Part shown: positions 24,127-36,345 of the stretch, in pieces
Position numbering within the stretch: the first letter of the stretch is position 1
Layout: every line of letters starts with the position of its first letter
Notes under the pieces: generated by a model
Seen by the model: only the letters and a program-made list of their open reading frames with translations
What the model was told of the DNA's origin: nothing
Databases searched by the model: none
From: Kalaharituber pfeilii
Lineage: Eukaryota > Ascomycota > Pezizomycetes > Pezizales > Pezizaceae
Length of the DNA: 64,000 nt
NCBI GenBank assembly: GCA_015179045.1
Contig: WHUZ01000014.1
Coordinates: 930,001-994,000 of the forward strand
Direction: 5' to 3'
Made by a program: the position numbers and the translations under genes

Positions 24127-24794
24127 TCGTTTTTCACTCGATACCACGCCGATACATTTCAAAACAATCCCCCACAATCCCAGAAGCGAAGCGTCTCAGA
24201 AAAGCACGAAATAGAGCACAGAGCAGCAGGGTATTTTGACCTCTTATGACATGGCGACCACCAATAGGACAACGACCTTTCATGGAGTCAACAAATGCGA
24301 TGATGACAGTCTACCAAAAGCGGAAGAACAGCACTCGAGGAGCAAAAAAAATCTTTGTGAAGCCGGGATGAATGCAGTGCCATTTCCACGAATTGAAGGA
24401 TTCAATGACTCCAAAGTGTTGATACCCAGGACTACAAACCGTTTATATTCCGGACCTCCCGGGATGCTGATGTAATTTCTCGCTGCACGAAGATATCAGC
24501 TTCCCTACCGAAGGGAAACCAAAGCAGACGAGCTAAGGAGAGCAGATATTTAACGAGTCGAAAAGAGAACTTCATTAACTGTGCGGCTGTTTATGTATTA
24601 TGTGAGAATATGGAACGTTACTGAATAATCGCCGTTGGCTTTGGGGTGTCAACAGGAGAAGAGGGGAGGTTGAGGAAGTAAGCTCGTGAACGCAGCGGAC
24701 TGGTATGTACCGACATTGATAATCTTGGAAATCATTGGCATTCGTTAAAGACCACCAATGTGACAGGATTATGGCTGATGCGATACTGCCCCCA
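24127..24794. other. No recognisable gene
   Basis: A 79-codon frame starting at 24236 has no recognisable domain. Otherwise featureless. Confidence 0.4.
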
Positions 24795-24806
24795 TTTGCA
24801 GGTATT

Positions 24807-24861
24807 TTTTTTTTTTTTGATTTCATTACTCGCATGCCGCCCTATGGGCTATGGCGAGGGT
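24807..24861 (-). mobile_element. Family B micro-retroposon
   Basis: 55 bp, perfect 12-bp TSD TTTGCAGGTATT (24795-24806 and 24862-24873). The minus strand starts CCCTCGCCATAGCCC, with canonical stems and a short T-rich complement of the tail. Confidence 0.95.
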
Positions 24862-24873
24862 TTTGCAGGTATT

Positions 24874-26760
24874 GACAAAATCGATTATAAAATACAACGA
24901 CGGGTCCAGAACTAAAGCATCATGCCCGAATGAGGTGTACCAACAGAATCACTAACCCGAAATATTGGGCAGGTACGAGAGGGATAAATTGTCCTTGGGC
25001 CACCTAACAATAAAGATGGAGTATGGCAATTCAAACATTCGTGCGTTCACTTCAGGGCTGCTAACTGGTATGTATAGTGCGTAACCGTCTTCCAACATGG
25101 CTAACTCAGAACACCAGGGAATCGAGGATTCAACTGAGAGATCCGGAAAAACCAAGAGGACATATTGCAGGAAGGAATTGTGCTGTAAAAAAAATAGGAC
25201 TCGATGTCTCTGGTTTTTTTTCAGCGAACTTGGGGTTGCATATTTTTAGGTTGAAAAAACATAAATATCAAATGTTGGTTTCGAGGGGACGCTAGGTATG
25301 TGCATCGGATAAAGCTGCAAAAAAATTGCATCTTCTGTCTGCCTGCGTGTTATGGAGGTAGTTGCTGCCGTTTGTCCGTCAAGATGCACTAATTAAAATG
25401 CTTTCGAATTTGGTAGCACCGAACACTGGATAGCATAACGAAATGATCCAAGATGCTCGCGTGAACTTCTTGCACCAGCCTTACCATAGATCTGCAGACC
25501 AGCAAGGCCTGAGTTGTTGAATTGGAAAGAACACAATCCAGCGATTTTGACACGCACCACACTGGATAGAGGAGGTACTGGCACACTACATGAAAGCTTT
25601 GCACTGGGAGCTAATATGACGCGGCGAAGCCCGTATGCAGGGGGCAGGGGTGAAATAGAGAACGAAGCAGGAACTGAGTGAGAGTGCATCATCTATGGAG
25701 CAATTAAAGCCGGAAGCATTCCAGCGATTTCCAGCGCATGCAGAGAATTGCGAAAGCAAGCGCAGAAGGAGATGGGAAGTACAAAGCACACTATTGCCAC
25801 CGTCAGTCTCCAAATTTCAATCTTCATCGGAGATTTCCGCGTTTGGGGAATGCAAGAATGGAAATGGACACCCCCGTAGGAAAATTCTGGAGGTGAATCT
25901 AACATTCAAGATAACGAGGCTCAGCAAAATTCATGGGGAAATCTCTCGAAAATTAACTTTATCCTTACCAAAGTTCATAAATGCTAAATTATTAGGTTCC
26001 ATTCGCACGTCCATGTGACGGAAAGCTATGAGGTTCATCTTCAATTTTGCCACGGGGGTGTCGACGTCCGACGTCCTGAATGCATAAATGATGGCGCGTA
26101 CACGCAGAAACCGTTTTCGCTCACAGTGAGGATGGATACAGGCGAAGAGGCACGAGGGGTGCTGTGTAAGCATCACGCAGGATGCTTTGCGCCCAGAGCC
26201 AGCTAGGCCAACACCGCCATGCGGTTGGTGGGCTCCATGTGGAACGCGCACCAGGTGGTTTGCATCCAGCCCCTGGACAGATTGTCGCGGACTACGGGCA
26301 TCCTCCGCCTACTCCTGCGAACAACTCACTGTTCCAGTGAGCTTCTTGCAACTCGCAATTTCAGCAAGTGTTATTGGTGCGTCCGGGAGTTTGAAAAGCT
26401 TCGCATAGTGAGTTTTGACTCTTCTTAGCCGGTATCTGCTTAGAAAATTTCTGCATATTGTTAGCAATTAAATAGTTAAACTAACTTCAATCCCAGGGAT
26501 TAGTTCGCTATGAAATTTTGATTGTATCCAGTTATCAGTGTTACCACTGCAGTTGATGTGATAAATCTGGGGCAAAGCCACGACGTGACCTCGAAAATCC
26601 ACCCTAGGGGTTAGGCACAGCCAGCAATCACTGTGGAGATAACAGCGTATGTGATTGTCTCGACATCGATTGCACATTCTTACGTACCTATATTGGGAAG
26701 AAAGGCGGGGAAGGTGTTGCGACGACTCAAGACCTACATTCCAGTGCTATGTGCCCACTA
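24874..26760. other. No recognisable gene
   Basis: Several overlapping frames of 60-107 codons on both strands between 25.4 and 26.4 kb; none has a recognisable domain. GC content rises around 26.1-26.3 kb, which could mark a decayed coding segment. Confidence 0.35.
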
Positions 26761-26770
26761 ATACACCTCA

Positions 26771-26825
26771 GCTTTCCTGCCATAGGCTGACAGTCTGTAT
26801 GCGGGGTTGCGTTACCAAAAAAAAT
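26771..26825 (+). mobile_element. Family C micro-retroposon
   Basis: TTTCCTGCCATAGGCTGACAG...TATGCGGGGTTGCG plus a short A-run. Flanks TAATACACCTCA and TAATACGTCCTCA suggest a TSD with one indel. The inner stem is AGGCT/AGTCT (one G-U). Confidence 0.75.
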
Positions 26826-26834
26826 AATACGTCC

Positions 26835-28880
26835 TCAACTATAACTCTCAGCAGCAACAAGGGAGGACCTACCTGTGGCACCTACCTTCTGAAGTCTCCT
26901 GATCGATGGATCGGACCTAGTTTACATGAACAAACCTACCTTGGGATCATTCGGATACACTGAAGGTAGATACATGTCTGGTATGTGGACTTAGTTTTTT
27001 CGGAAGAATCCACATCATGCCAAGGGATATTTGTTCTAGGGTTAGCGATTTTTTCGATGCCATCAGCAGCAACTGTTGTGCATCAGATGCCAGGATGTTA
27101 AAGCAACAACTGGTCGGCAACCAGAATGTGGGTGAATGACGCGCGCATTCGGTCCTGGGTAATCCTGTTCCCAAAAATGCGACCGGCGAACGAAAACGGA
27201 CGGGAAAGCTCTGCAAAGTGTAGCAGCCTTGCGAAATATCCTCCTGGCTAGTATTATGATGCACCAATCTCGGATTTATTTCGAAATAGGCGTTGAATCG
27301 GTGACTAGTGTATTATTTTTTGGGTCCGGGGTGGTTAATAAGGGGAAAACTTATTGGGCGTGTTATCTTTCGCTATTGACCGTTCACCTTTGTTTCCAGA
27401 AATTAGCTAGCATGTCTATCTGATAGACCTTTCGACCTTTTTGGTACCATTCATGTATCTTCATCCTCTCCTTTCCCTCTTTTCCCTCTTTTCCCTCCTT
27501 TCCCTCTCCCACCTCCCCCCTCTGACCACTCCCGATTACGGGAACTTATTAAAAATATCATCATCCCGTTGCCTAGCATTCCTCCGTGGCCAATGCTTCG
27601 CACCGTTCATGGCTTCTGTTCTTCGATATCTCATGGTTGGGAATGGGGGAGAGAGGTTTGGGAGCGTTCGTTTGTTGGTTATGGTAATGAAGAGCTGCCA
27701 AGTGTCGCGATACTAGCGCGCTGAGGACATCTCACCCGCCGACTCGATGAACAGTTCTGGAAGGTTGCCAAAGTAACAAGTTGGAGGCAACGAGATGGGC
27801 ACGGTCACTGGATAAAATAAAGGGAGGAAAGGCGCGTGGAAGTGGTTATGGAGGGGGTAGCTGGTTGGCATAGAGTTTAAGTCGGTTGGGGTGGATATAT
27901 CATCACACTACGCGGTTTGCATTCTCCGCAATCTAGTTTTTAACTTTCTTTGGAACTAACCATTGCATTGAACACTGTTGCATGCCAGTGAAGCGGCACG
28001 AGTCGCGGCACGGCTACAAGGAAAGTGGGCACCTGCTTCTGAACTCACCAACATCCAACGTTCCGTGCGCATTCTTGAAGAATACATTGACCCATCAGGC
28101 CTATACATAGGAAATTCCTGCCTTACGAAGTGCCGAGCATATATCTGGAGAGCAAAATGGATGAGTCTCATAGGAGCGGATGAATAGGAAAAGGGGGGCA
28201 GAAGAATCTGGAAAAGCGGGGACAGACGCGTTATCTTAGTACGTTTAATGACGTCGATAGGCTCAAACCTTGGTTCTACGGTAGAAGACTGGGAATATAA
28301 CGTCGCTGACCTCCATGTATTACTTTAATAGAATGATTTTTATAGGCTGGAGGAAGGCCAGTGGACGGTTTGGAAGACTTCTCAGCACAAACTGTGGAAC
28401 AGTCCTGCATTACCAATTGCAAAATACGCGAAATTTTCTTGCATTCCGTTATACCCTTTAAATTTGTTATGTTATTTTATGGTTTGTTTGGCAATGCTGG
28501 CTCAAAGGAGGAAAACTACTATTGAGATAAGAATTATAAGAGGTGGCGCTACCCCTCTCATTATAGTTTTCCGGGCAAAGATGGGGGTTGTTGTGATTAG
28601 TAGCAGACCCCACTGCTAGCGCTAATTTTCAGACTATTGTGTTTGAGGGGGTTGCCAAGACCCTCACAGAATGAAAATTAACCAAACGGCGTGACATTGT
28701 GAACCGCACTACATTTTTGATAAATGGCTCTGGGGAAAGGGATGAATTCGGAAGCTCAACGAAGAAATGCGCATTCGCATGGCAGGGAGATTGCCTCTTT
28801 ATAATTTCGGTAGTGAAAATGTTAACTCCCAGGATGTTAGCTGCCAGCGAAGTGGTCAATTATTATTGTTGGTTACCCTG
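26835..28880. other. No recognisable gene
   Basis: Short anonymous frames only. Contains the pyrimidine microsatellite at 27460-27525. Confidence 0.4.
27460..27525 (+). repeat. Pyrimidine microsatellite, TTTTCCCTC units
   Basis: Three to four near-tandem copies of CTTTTCCCTC followed by CTCCCACCTCCCCCC. Pure C/T on the + strand over ~60 bp. It creates a spurious Leu/Ser-rich frame. Confidence 0.7.
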
Positions 28881-28887
28881 ACAATAC

Positions 28888-29345
28888 TCAACGACACCCC
28901 AAAATGCCTTGGTAATCAACAGCATGCGCGAAGATAATGCCATTAATAATTAGCTTACCATCGAGATTAGGAAATAATTCGCGGAAGTCCTCTAAAGTCA
29001 TTTCTCCTGCGCGGTGCTGCACTTGCTCCTGTGCTGACATATCTTCCATTCCTCTACTAGCTAGTAAAAGATGTATTCGGACGTAGCGCATAATGTGCAT
29101 TAGTACCCCTGTCCGAATACATATTTTACTGGCTAGTAGAGCTAGGCATCCAAAGCGGCGTTGAGGAGGTATGATATTGGCGATCTGGTAAGGAACTGAA
29201 TTGGCAGTTGAGATCTGAATATCATACACTGAAAATTTCCGTATATCATATCACAGTGTTTTCACCCCCTGCCTACCCCCTACCTACCTGGCTACCAGCA
29301 CGTGTCCCTCGCTATAGTGAAAACTGTCTATAGGAGAAAATCGGG
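28888..29345 (-). mobile_element. Pogo/Tigger-like DNA transposon relic, copy 1
   Basis: Homologous to 38.55-38.94 kb. Both have a minus-strand frame reading PPQ-RFG, then GEM-T-EDF-LF, and a flank CAGCACGTG-CCC followed by CGCTATAGTGAAAA. The motif resembles terminal and subterminal repeats of pogo/Tigger-type elements, but I see no transposase catalytic motif here, so it is probably a non-autonomous or decayed copy. The frame is interrupted by the 80-bp MITE at 29057-29136, which adds codons to it. Confidence 0.55.
29057..29136. mobile_element. 80-bp MITE with 26-bp terminal inverted repeats and TA target duplication
   Basis: Left end CTAGCTAGTAAAAGATGTAT continuing TCGGAC; the right end reads inward CTAGCCAGTAAAATATGTAT continuing TCGGAC, 24 of 26 identical. 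It is flanked by TA on both sides (29055-29056, 29137-29138). The homologous sequence at ~38.73-38.76 kb lacks it and reads CTCTACAGCTGGGC, giving a paralogous empty site. TA duplication and inverted ends point to a Tc1/mariner-type mobiliser. Confidence 0.9.
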
Positions 29346-31600
29346 AGATCGCCCGAAGGAAAAAGGCTGTTTGTAATTCTCCTAGGTACAACAGTATAGA
29401 TACACAACTTTAAACCATTGCTTAAGTAATACATCTGCCAAGACCCTAAGTACCTACTCGCCTGGTTCGAGGCTAATTCTCTTACCCAAATTAAATTCTC
29501 CAGACTGCTTACATAATGAAAAAGTGTCCTTAGACTTCACAATCTAGTCTTCCTTTAGGTGCGCGAGAGATGCTGAGATGCCCCGCCGTCAAAATCATAG
29601 CACTCTACCAAATGTGTTAATTTGAATTCTGAAAAAGGATTTGACTTCTGCGAAAGCTATTTGGGCGATCTATGTTTTTTTCTGGAATCTTTTTGTTATT
29701 TTACTGATTTTTGTTGATTTTCCTGAACGGTGGTTTTTGGCGTTGAACAAGGAGCGTCTCGATGGTACAAACGAGTGTGCAGGGCCGATGTTCATGCGCA
29801 TAGATTCTCAGCGCCAAGGCAGTCACGAGCAGTGACTGTGAGCACTTCAGTTACTGTAGAAAGTGTATGATAGCCTCAAGATTGATGTTACTTGGGCTTG
29901 AATGTGGCACCTACGTATACTATCAATAGATCCTATACTAAGATAAAATCCCTATCGCCAATTTCTTGGCATCGTAATATGCTAGTAGAGAACTTCAATT
30001 ATTCATATCTTATGATACATAGCTCAATTCGGAATTTTCGTCTGCAATTTGTAGATTTATGTCGCTAGAGTAATATGGCCAGTCATCAGGGTAGTCATTT
30101 AGATCACTGACAGAAGAGGCGATAGATGTGTTTTTTTATGAATAATCTCTCTGCAAAATAGTATAGCTGTATAGTACAGTAGTCTGGGCACGAGACTAGC
30201 TGTATAATTTTTTTTTAGTGGTATGAAAAAGAATATTGAGCTAATCCTACTTCATAATTTACATATTTTTCTGTAGTGTTATGAGGTCTGTAGAATGCTT
30301 TTAATTTATAGGATACAATTCTAAGATTTAAATTGGAAGTTTTGTATTGGATTTTCGGGCTCTGGATATTCTTTAGTTTTTGTAATTTTTTTTTTTAGGT
30401 AGCTCTATAGTCCCAACTTCCATTCTGCAACCAGAAATATAAAGGTTAGGATAATATTTCTTATAAAAACAACTTCATTACCTCTCTTATTTTTGTAACA
30501 AAGATATGAACTTCTAACATTACGTTGTACGTTTCGAATACAGTATTTAATAACCGAGTTTCAACTTTACCCTATAACTTTACTGTTGAAGCAGAGTCCT
30601 ATGCCATACCACTGTACTATACCGGTATATCATGACCAGTTCAAGTTGTAAGTTAATTGGGTCAGTTGTATCTCAATTTGTGTTCTTCTCTGGACTTTAG
30701 CGCTGTCAGCGCTCAAGCGCTCGCCAAGATTTCTGCACTCTTTGGTAGCCTCCTAGGCCAGCATCTGCTAACTTGACAGTCCCTCCGCTAGCTGGATATG
30801 TATACAGCTCATTCGCATTTATCAACTGCCATGGAGAAGCGACACCATATTAATTTTCCAGGTATACTAGCGGTTACAGTACCCTCTCACCATCATGAAG
30901 GTTTTCGGGTGATTGCAATTTTCTTTTTGACTGGTATTACTGTATGTGGTTTTCATGTGTATCAGTCTCGTCGTGTATGTCTTTAGATATGTGAAAAATT
31001 ATACGGATTTCCCATACAAAACTTTTCATAGACTTATCGGGCTTTTTCAATACCAGTTTTTGGTTCCTATAGCAACTAGACGTATCCGTACCATGTGGGT
31101 CCACGTGAATGCCTTGTGCGCCGCACAGTTCCACAGAGTTTGCCGCCCATGCCTAGTTTCGTCTACGTGACCGTACAGCCTCCAGGTTTTGGAAACTAGT
31201 AATAGAAGTAATGCTCCGAACCCGTTGAAAGTGCTGCATTTAATGGAAGTATATCTCGTAAGAAGAGGAATACTCACTGAAGAGATAGAGGTGTGGTCCA
31301 CTTTAACCTTGACCAGTCTGACTATTTTCACTCAAAGCTTTCAAATGAGAATTCCCATGTGTTGCAATTGAGTTTGATTCCTAATTTGAGTCATGGATTT
31401 ACCTCTCAGAAAAATTAGCGCATGAACCCTTACTACCTGTTTGGTAAACTAGAGGAATAGCCTGTTTCGGCAGAGGATGGAAATTGTTTTGTAAATCTTT
31501 TTTGGTTAGTTTTTGAATTAGGGGCTTGATATAAAACTGTAATTTAATTTCTTTTACTTCTTTCTCTATACATTTGTGCGGAAGTATTGTTTAAAAGCGT
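29346..31600. other. AT-rich stretch without recognisable genes
   Basis: Long AT-rich sequence (very T/A-rich at 30.0-30.6 kb) with only short frames. It resembles old decayed repeat DNA, but I cannot name a family. Confidence 0.45.
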
Positions 31601-31875
31601 TCCCGACATTTCTTTCTTTTTCTTTTTTTTTTGTTTTTAATATCATTGATCGCTTGCCGCCCTATGGGCTATGGCGATGTTTGGGTACATGAAATGAGGA
31701 TGACTAAAGAAAATAGAAATGATGCCTAAGGAACACAAGTGATGCTAAGTAAGAGTGATGCGTTGAAATTCTGTCAATAACAGCAGGAGTAAAGCCGGGG
31801 AAACATAACGGAAAGAATAGGTGGAATTCTGTCAAAAGCAACAAGAGTCGAGCCGTGAAAACATAACGGAAAGGG

Positions 31876-32331
31876 TCACTCCTCCATCCATTCCAATAAT
31901 GCTACCAGGGGGTCTACACGTTCTTGATCTTCCGTGTTTTCGGTGTTTTCGGGTCTGAGTAGGGCCCTTCTCCCCCCTGGCCATCGTGATTGCCATATCC
32001 GGCATCTGTCTAAAAGGTGGTCCGTGGTTTCAAGGTCTTCGCCGCACCATCGGCATTCGGGGCCGTCGGATTTCCCTAGTTTGCATTTCCAATCTCGTAG
32101 GCCTTTGCCGCCTAATAGCCCTGCCATGGTCGAGACCCTGCGTCCGAGCCTGTGTAGTGATCTGTAGTTCATTTCTAGTCTCCTTCTCTCTTCAGATCTC
32201 CACGCTTTGGCATGCTGTCTCATCCCGGCTTCGGATATGATCTCGGGTTTGTATTGTATGAAGGCTCCTATCTTGGCTGCTTTGTCTGCCTGGGTGTTGC
32301 CGTGTATGCCTTTGTGTCCTTTCACCCACAT
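31876..32331 (-). pseudogene. LINE RNase H end and C-terminal CCHC-like motif
   Basis: Begins with VKGHKGIHGNTQADKAAK, the final RNase H motif with catalytic Asp, followed by a basic helical region and CRWCGEDLETTDHLLDRC, a Cys/His motif found at the C-terminus of many Tad-type ORF2 proteins. Stop at 31876. It is in a third frame relative to the RT part. The 46.7-kb copy has the same motif. Confidence 0.88.
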
Positions 32332-32390
32332 CGCTGCTACGTCCAGATCCCCTTTGGCTGTCCGAGCTTCCCAGACTGTCCTGACCTTAT

Positions 32391-32672
32391 TTATTGTGCC
32401 CTCATAGTGGGGTGACCCTCCGCGATCCTCCGGGGCTTCGTGAGAGCGACCTTGGAGTCTGTGAGGATGAGAAGTTCGCCTGCCGTCGTCTCGAGGGCTC
32501 TGCTTATGGCGATTAATTCGGCGTCGTTGACTGTTGCCTCGGTGTCTAGATATATTGATTGTGTGTGTCCCTGGGAGTATACGCCGGCTCCCGCTTTGTT
32601 CTCGATCAGGCTTCCGTCCGTAAATGTGCAGTTCCAGCCTTCATCGATAGCCTCGTCTAGGTCCTCTCCCAT
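32391..32672 (-). pseudogene. LINE RNase H domain, first part
   Basis: Contains FTDGSLIE (first catalytic Asp), VNDAELIAIS (catalytic Glu) and LTDSKVAL (second Asp), the standard RNase HI order. It sits one frame shift downstream of the RT part and ends in a premature stop before the last motif, which lies in the next frame. RNase H removes the RNA strand after cDNA synthesis. The same domain is in the 47.3-kb copy. Confidence 0.88.
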
Positions 32673-33447
32673 TCCGCTTTTTCTGAGTCCGCCGGTAGGG
32701 TGGGGAGGGTTGCTAGGGGTAGGGGATCCCGGTGCTGTAGCGAGCCCCTGAGGTATGTGTGTTCTTTGTCTTCTGTCTTCAAGCGCTCGTTGGTGAATCT
32801 AAGGGTTCTGACCTCGACCCTTATCGCTTCGCAGGCGGTGAAGGTGTGTATCGACTCCAGGTTAGCTAATCCTTCGACGGCGTCTCGTCTGGTGCCCCAC
32901 GGGGCCCCGGTGATCTCTCTATCCACCGTGTATTGCCATTTCTCCAGATCTCTCAATTTAGATTCTATGGGCGCACCTCGAGCGTAGTCCCTCCACGCCC
33001 AGCTGCCCCAGGTTGTTATGCTTCGAGTGATACTTGTGTAGAGTTGTCTCCGCTTCGTGGGGCTGATTTTTGTCAATCGCGAGGCCACTCTCCAAGCCGC
33101 TTTGCCTAGATTTAGCCGTTTCTTGTGGTGGTCGTTGAACTTCAGTTCCCAGTAGATGTTTAAGCCGACTAGGCGGTATGTTGGGCCCTTGATTCCTATA
33201 ATGAGAGTCTCGGACTTATTGGGGTCTGTCTCGTATCCCTCGGCTGCCGCTTCTGCCTTTAGGGCGATCCGGTGTGCCTTTATGGCCTGGCGGAGTTTGG
33301 ACAGTGAGGGGTGTGATAGTACACTGTGGAAGTCGTCCACGTAAGACCTCGTAAAGTTTCTTTGGTCCGCTCTTTCGACCATTGGTGCTACTCCTATGAG
33401 GAACAGGACTGGCGATAGTGGTGAGCCCTGTGGTGTCCCGTCCATCT
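32657..33447 (-). pseudogene. LINE reverse transcriptase, C-terminal half
   Basis: The open frame continues into flanking DNA to an ATG at 33496, but residues upstream of DGTPQGSPLSP belong to the target. Visible motifs: GTPQGSPLSP, YVDDF (polymerase active site), KSETLI, VGLNIYWELKFNDH, then the helical thumb/connection region (KISPTKRRQLYTSI). This order matches Tad-clade LINEs. The frame breaks near the end (EWERT then stop), and RNase H continues in another frame. Confidence 0.9.
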
Positions 33448-33458
33448 CCCGACATTTC

Positions 33459-34678
33459 ATTGTCTTTAGAAAGTGAAGAAATTTCTGAGATCTCATTTTC
33501 TGCTTATGCGATATATAGAACTACTTTGTGAAGAAAAGATAAATTAGATGCTTTTTCTCATACACTACTTAACAGAGCTCGATATAGCCTCATGCTGACT
33601 GCATACGAGTAATGAAACGAAAAGAATAAAAAAGTAAAGGTCAATGCAAAAGGCATCTTTTGGTCAAAACACCAATGTTGGCGGTTTATTACAAGACTAA
33701 CGCTAGCCTACTTAACCAAGGGGTTTTATCTTTTGCAGAAATACACAATTGCCAGTGATTCCTCCCACTTCTCCGGCCATAGTTAGTCTACCTACAACAA
33801 TTCAGCACCTTCAATCTGCCCTCTCTCCTGGGACGTCAGCAGGTCGGCTATAATCGAAAATGGGCAGGAAAATAGCAAAATTTGAGGCGAAGTCAAACAA
33901 GCCGGTATATAGGTATGTAAATTTTCGGAGGGTAACTTCGCGTTGGCTTCTGATTAATGGTTGTGGTATATTGCAATCTTGTAACAAATAAATTTTTGGA
34001 ATTAGTATTCGTTTCAGAAGGAGGCTATGCTACTGCAGCAATATCCCGAGAATGTTGAAATCTCCTGGGACAACCTGGGTAGGCCAAGTCTCATATCCAG
34101 AGTATTTCTAGACGCTTGATGGCATTTGGAGGGGGTTACCAAATAAGTTCTAGCAGCACAATAACCATTCTGTCCCACAGGAGTTATCTATTGATAGAAT
34201 TAATCATAGGCTAATAAATCCCTCACATGCATGGCTCCTGGAGTTTATTGAAGATGAGGCTCTTCAGAGGTATATCGATGAACACCTACTAACAGGGAAG
34301 ATATGAAGGTCAAGGTTAAAAGCAGCTTCACCGATTCTTTTCATGCAGAAGAAAGCATTCCGAACAAATACCCTTTGCTTTAAATGTTGGAACTCCTTAA
34401 GATTGTAGTTTTCTAAGCGGAGGTGTGTCTTTCCTTCTCTACCAGATATCCCGCGTACTCCAGACATAGCAAGATTATTGCTGAAGCTAGTTATAGGACC
34501 ATCACCTCAGTTCATAATACTTGGCTTAACCTGAAAGGGCCCTCAATTGGAAAGCCTGTTTGCGAATTTAAGAGGCAACATCTGGGTAAATCTGCCACTT
34601 CAGATTTTCAAAGGAAGTGCCCCTCGTTGTAGTCCAGAAGAGCTACATACATACAACCAGACTACTACAATTAAGAAC
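33459..34678. other. No recognisable gene
   Basis: AT-leaning, only short frames. Flank of the LINE target site. Confidence 0.4.
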
Positions 34679-34709
<31 letters not shown>

Positions 34710-34731
34710 CACGTAACACCGCTTGCAGCTG
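34679..34731 (-). mobile_element. Family A tail, truncated inside the hairpin
   Basis: T26 followed by AATTTCACGTAACACCGCTT and GCAGCT, matching the 3' half of family A. The 5' half of the hairpin is replaced by GGATATCCCC. No TSD found. It may be a true short truncation or a decayed copy. Confidence 0.6.
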
Positions 34732-35710
34732 GATATCCCCAGCCGATAAGCCAGGGGCTCGAATCTTGCGCAGAGCGAAAATTCACGCTGTGGTGGTGAC
34801 CACAGTACCGATGGGAAGAATAAGGCTAAACACGGCCCGAGATACTTATTGTCAGTAGGAGCGTATGATGATGCGTACATATATTGAGGATGTGAGTTTA
34901 GATTTAGCAAGCGAGATGTGGATGTATAGGCTCAGTTGGAAGGCGAGGGTGGTCTATAAATTGTATGTAGATAGGACTGTATGAGCGCAGGAGGCAGCAG
35001 AGACAGACATGGATACGCAGATATGGATAGATCAGACAGATCAGATACGCACAGACAAGACAATTGATTACCCTTCTTTTATGACCCTTGACCATTGAGA
35101 CCGCCCTTGAGACTTCGTTCCGCCAGCTCTAGACACCGGTACCCTGTGCAAGAGAGTGGACGCTGATGAGCCTTCATTACAGCGCAATCTTTCTTTATTT
35201 CGTGGATATTGTTAATGCGTTTTATAGGTTTAAATTCTCGGGTCTTCTGCAACAAAGAAATCCCAAAATCCTCGTTCCTAGTCATATGCTGTTCCCACCG
35301 TCTGTTCATTTTTTCCCCTGCCTGTTATCCGCGTTTCCTGTCTCATAGAGGTGATACCATGCATTTAAGGATTACCGAGTTTTCTACAGTTTGCCGGAGT
35401 TGGACCTGGATCTACAGGATAGGCGGCGTTGCCTGTATGTGGGCTCATGCAGGTCAAGGTGAAGGTTCAGTTCTATTACTGTACGTGGAGTGGAACCCAA
35501 GTGAGCGGATAGGAAAGTGCATATGGGAGCCTACAATTCTTCAAGAGTTACTCACCTGCAGCAGCGGGCGCATCTCTCTGGGTCAACACATTTCCTGCTA
35601 TTTCTTTTATCCCTGTTCGCTTTTAAAGGGAAAGAGAAAGAGGCTGGTAAGACGAAGAGAAAGGGGCTACCTAGTTGCCGACCGTTTTTTTTGACTGTAG
35701 AAGCTCTTTT
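34732..35710. other. No recognisable gene
   Basis: A 161-codon frame (35209-35694, +) is Arg/Ser/Leu-rich with no domain and is probably chance. Confidence 0.4.
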
Positions 35711-35716
35711 TTGGCT

Positions 35717-35978
35717 ATTTTTTTTTATCATGTAACCCTGCTTAACATTGTTCGCTATGGCAGTTGCCCCTGGGCAGAAGCCCTCAATGCTCCATAACTT
35801 AACAGGAAACACCAGCCTAGCTACATGATCTTGTTCCCACATTCCGTTTAATCCCACCCTCCATACACTTATAAAATAGAACATCTGCTCGAGGACATCC
35901 ACCTCCTACCTCTTCTCCATTCTCCTGCCTCTCCATCCACTTGTCTCGATCCACATGCTCCCATTTCTCCCACCCTTC
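35717..35978 (-). mobile_element. Family A LINE 3' part, proximal segment
   Basis: Minus-strand 3' end: a GGGC-TTCT-GCCC hairpin, then the family A terminal hairpin with CTGC/GCAG stem, then a short A-run. Coding upstream of it continues beyond the inserted family B element, at 36346. No TSD identified. The short tail and changed stem suggest an old copy. Confidence 0.7.
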
Positions 35979-36345
35979 CAACAAAGACGTAGGAAAGATC
36001 CGAGGGATTAGATGGCTGCGGAGGAAAACACTCTTGGAGGAAGAAGGCAAGAAGACGAGCTCCGTGGTGGCATACTTGGAGACAGAGATGGAAATCGGCA
36101 GAGTTAAGCTCGGAGAAAGGTGGTTGCGGACGAGCGTGTACGAGCCGGATAGAGGGAGGAAGTAGACAGGTCCCGGCACACGACTCTCAGTGTGGACTCT
36201 CCACCCGCATCATGTATGGATTCCGCGGGCAATACATGTAGCTATCTGACTTTTTTGGTTTTTGTTTGTAATAAACCCTCGCCATAGCCCCCAGGGCGGC
36301 AAGCGAGTAATGATATAAAAAAAAAAAGAAAAAAAAAAAAAAAAA
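35979..36345 (+). mobile_element. Family B ORF1-only element inserted in a family A LINE
   Basis: 367 bp, perfect 11-bp TSD TCCCACCCTTC (35968-35978 and 36346-36356). It contains an intact-frame ORF1 fragment (IRGIRWLRRKTLLEEEGKK, TSSVVAYLETEMEI, YEPDRGRK then stop), a ~110-bp 3' UTR ending GTAATAAACC, the canonical family B hairpin and a long A-rich tail. There is no RT. The target is the minus-strand family A LINE relic. Confidence 0.93.

Larger units (their letters stand above)
31613..33447 (-). mobile_element. Family B Tad-like LINE, 5'-truncated
   Basis: 1835 bp with a perfect 11-bp TSD CCCGACATTTC (31602-31612 and 33448-33458). Truncation falls at the reverse-transcriptase motif before GTPQGSP. 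On the minus strand the order is RT C-terminal half, connection, RNase H, terminal CCHC-like motif, ~200-bp 3' UTR, family B hairpin (ATCGC/GCGAT outer stem) and an A-rich tail with interspersed C, G and T. Two frame changes show that this copy is dead. Confidence 0.93.

Noticed and set aside
31934..33344. Plus-strand reading frames over the 31.6-kb LINE
   Set aside because: They are antisense shadows of RT and RNase H, which show all family motifs on the minus strand.
35209..35694. 161-codon plus-strand frame
   Set aside because: Anonymous and low-complexity at its end; no family resemblance; not called.
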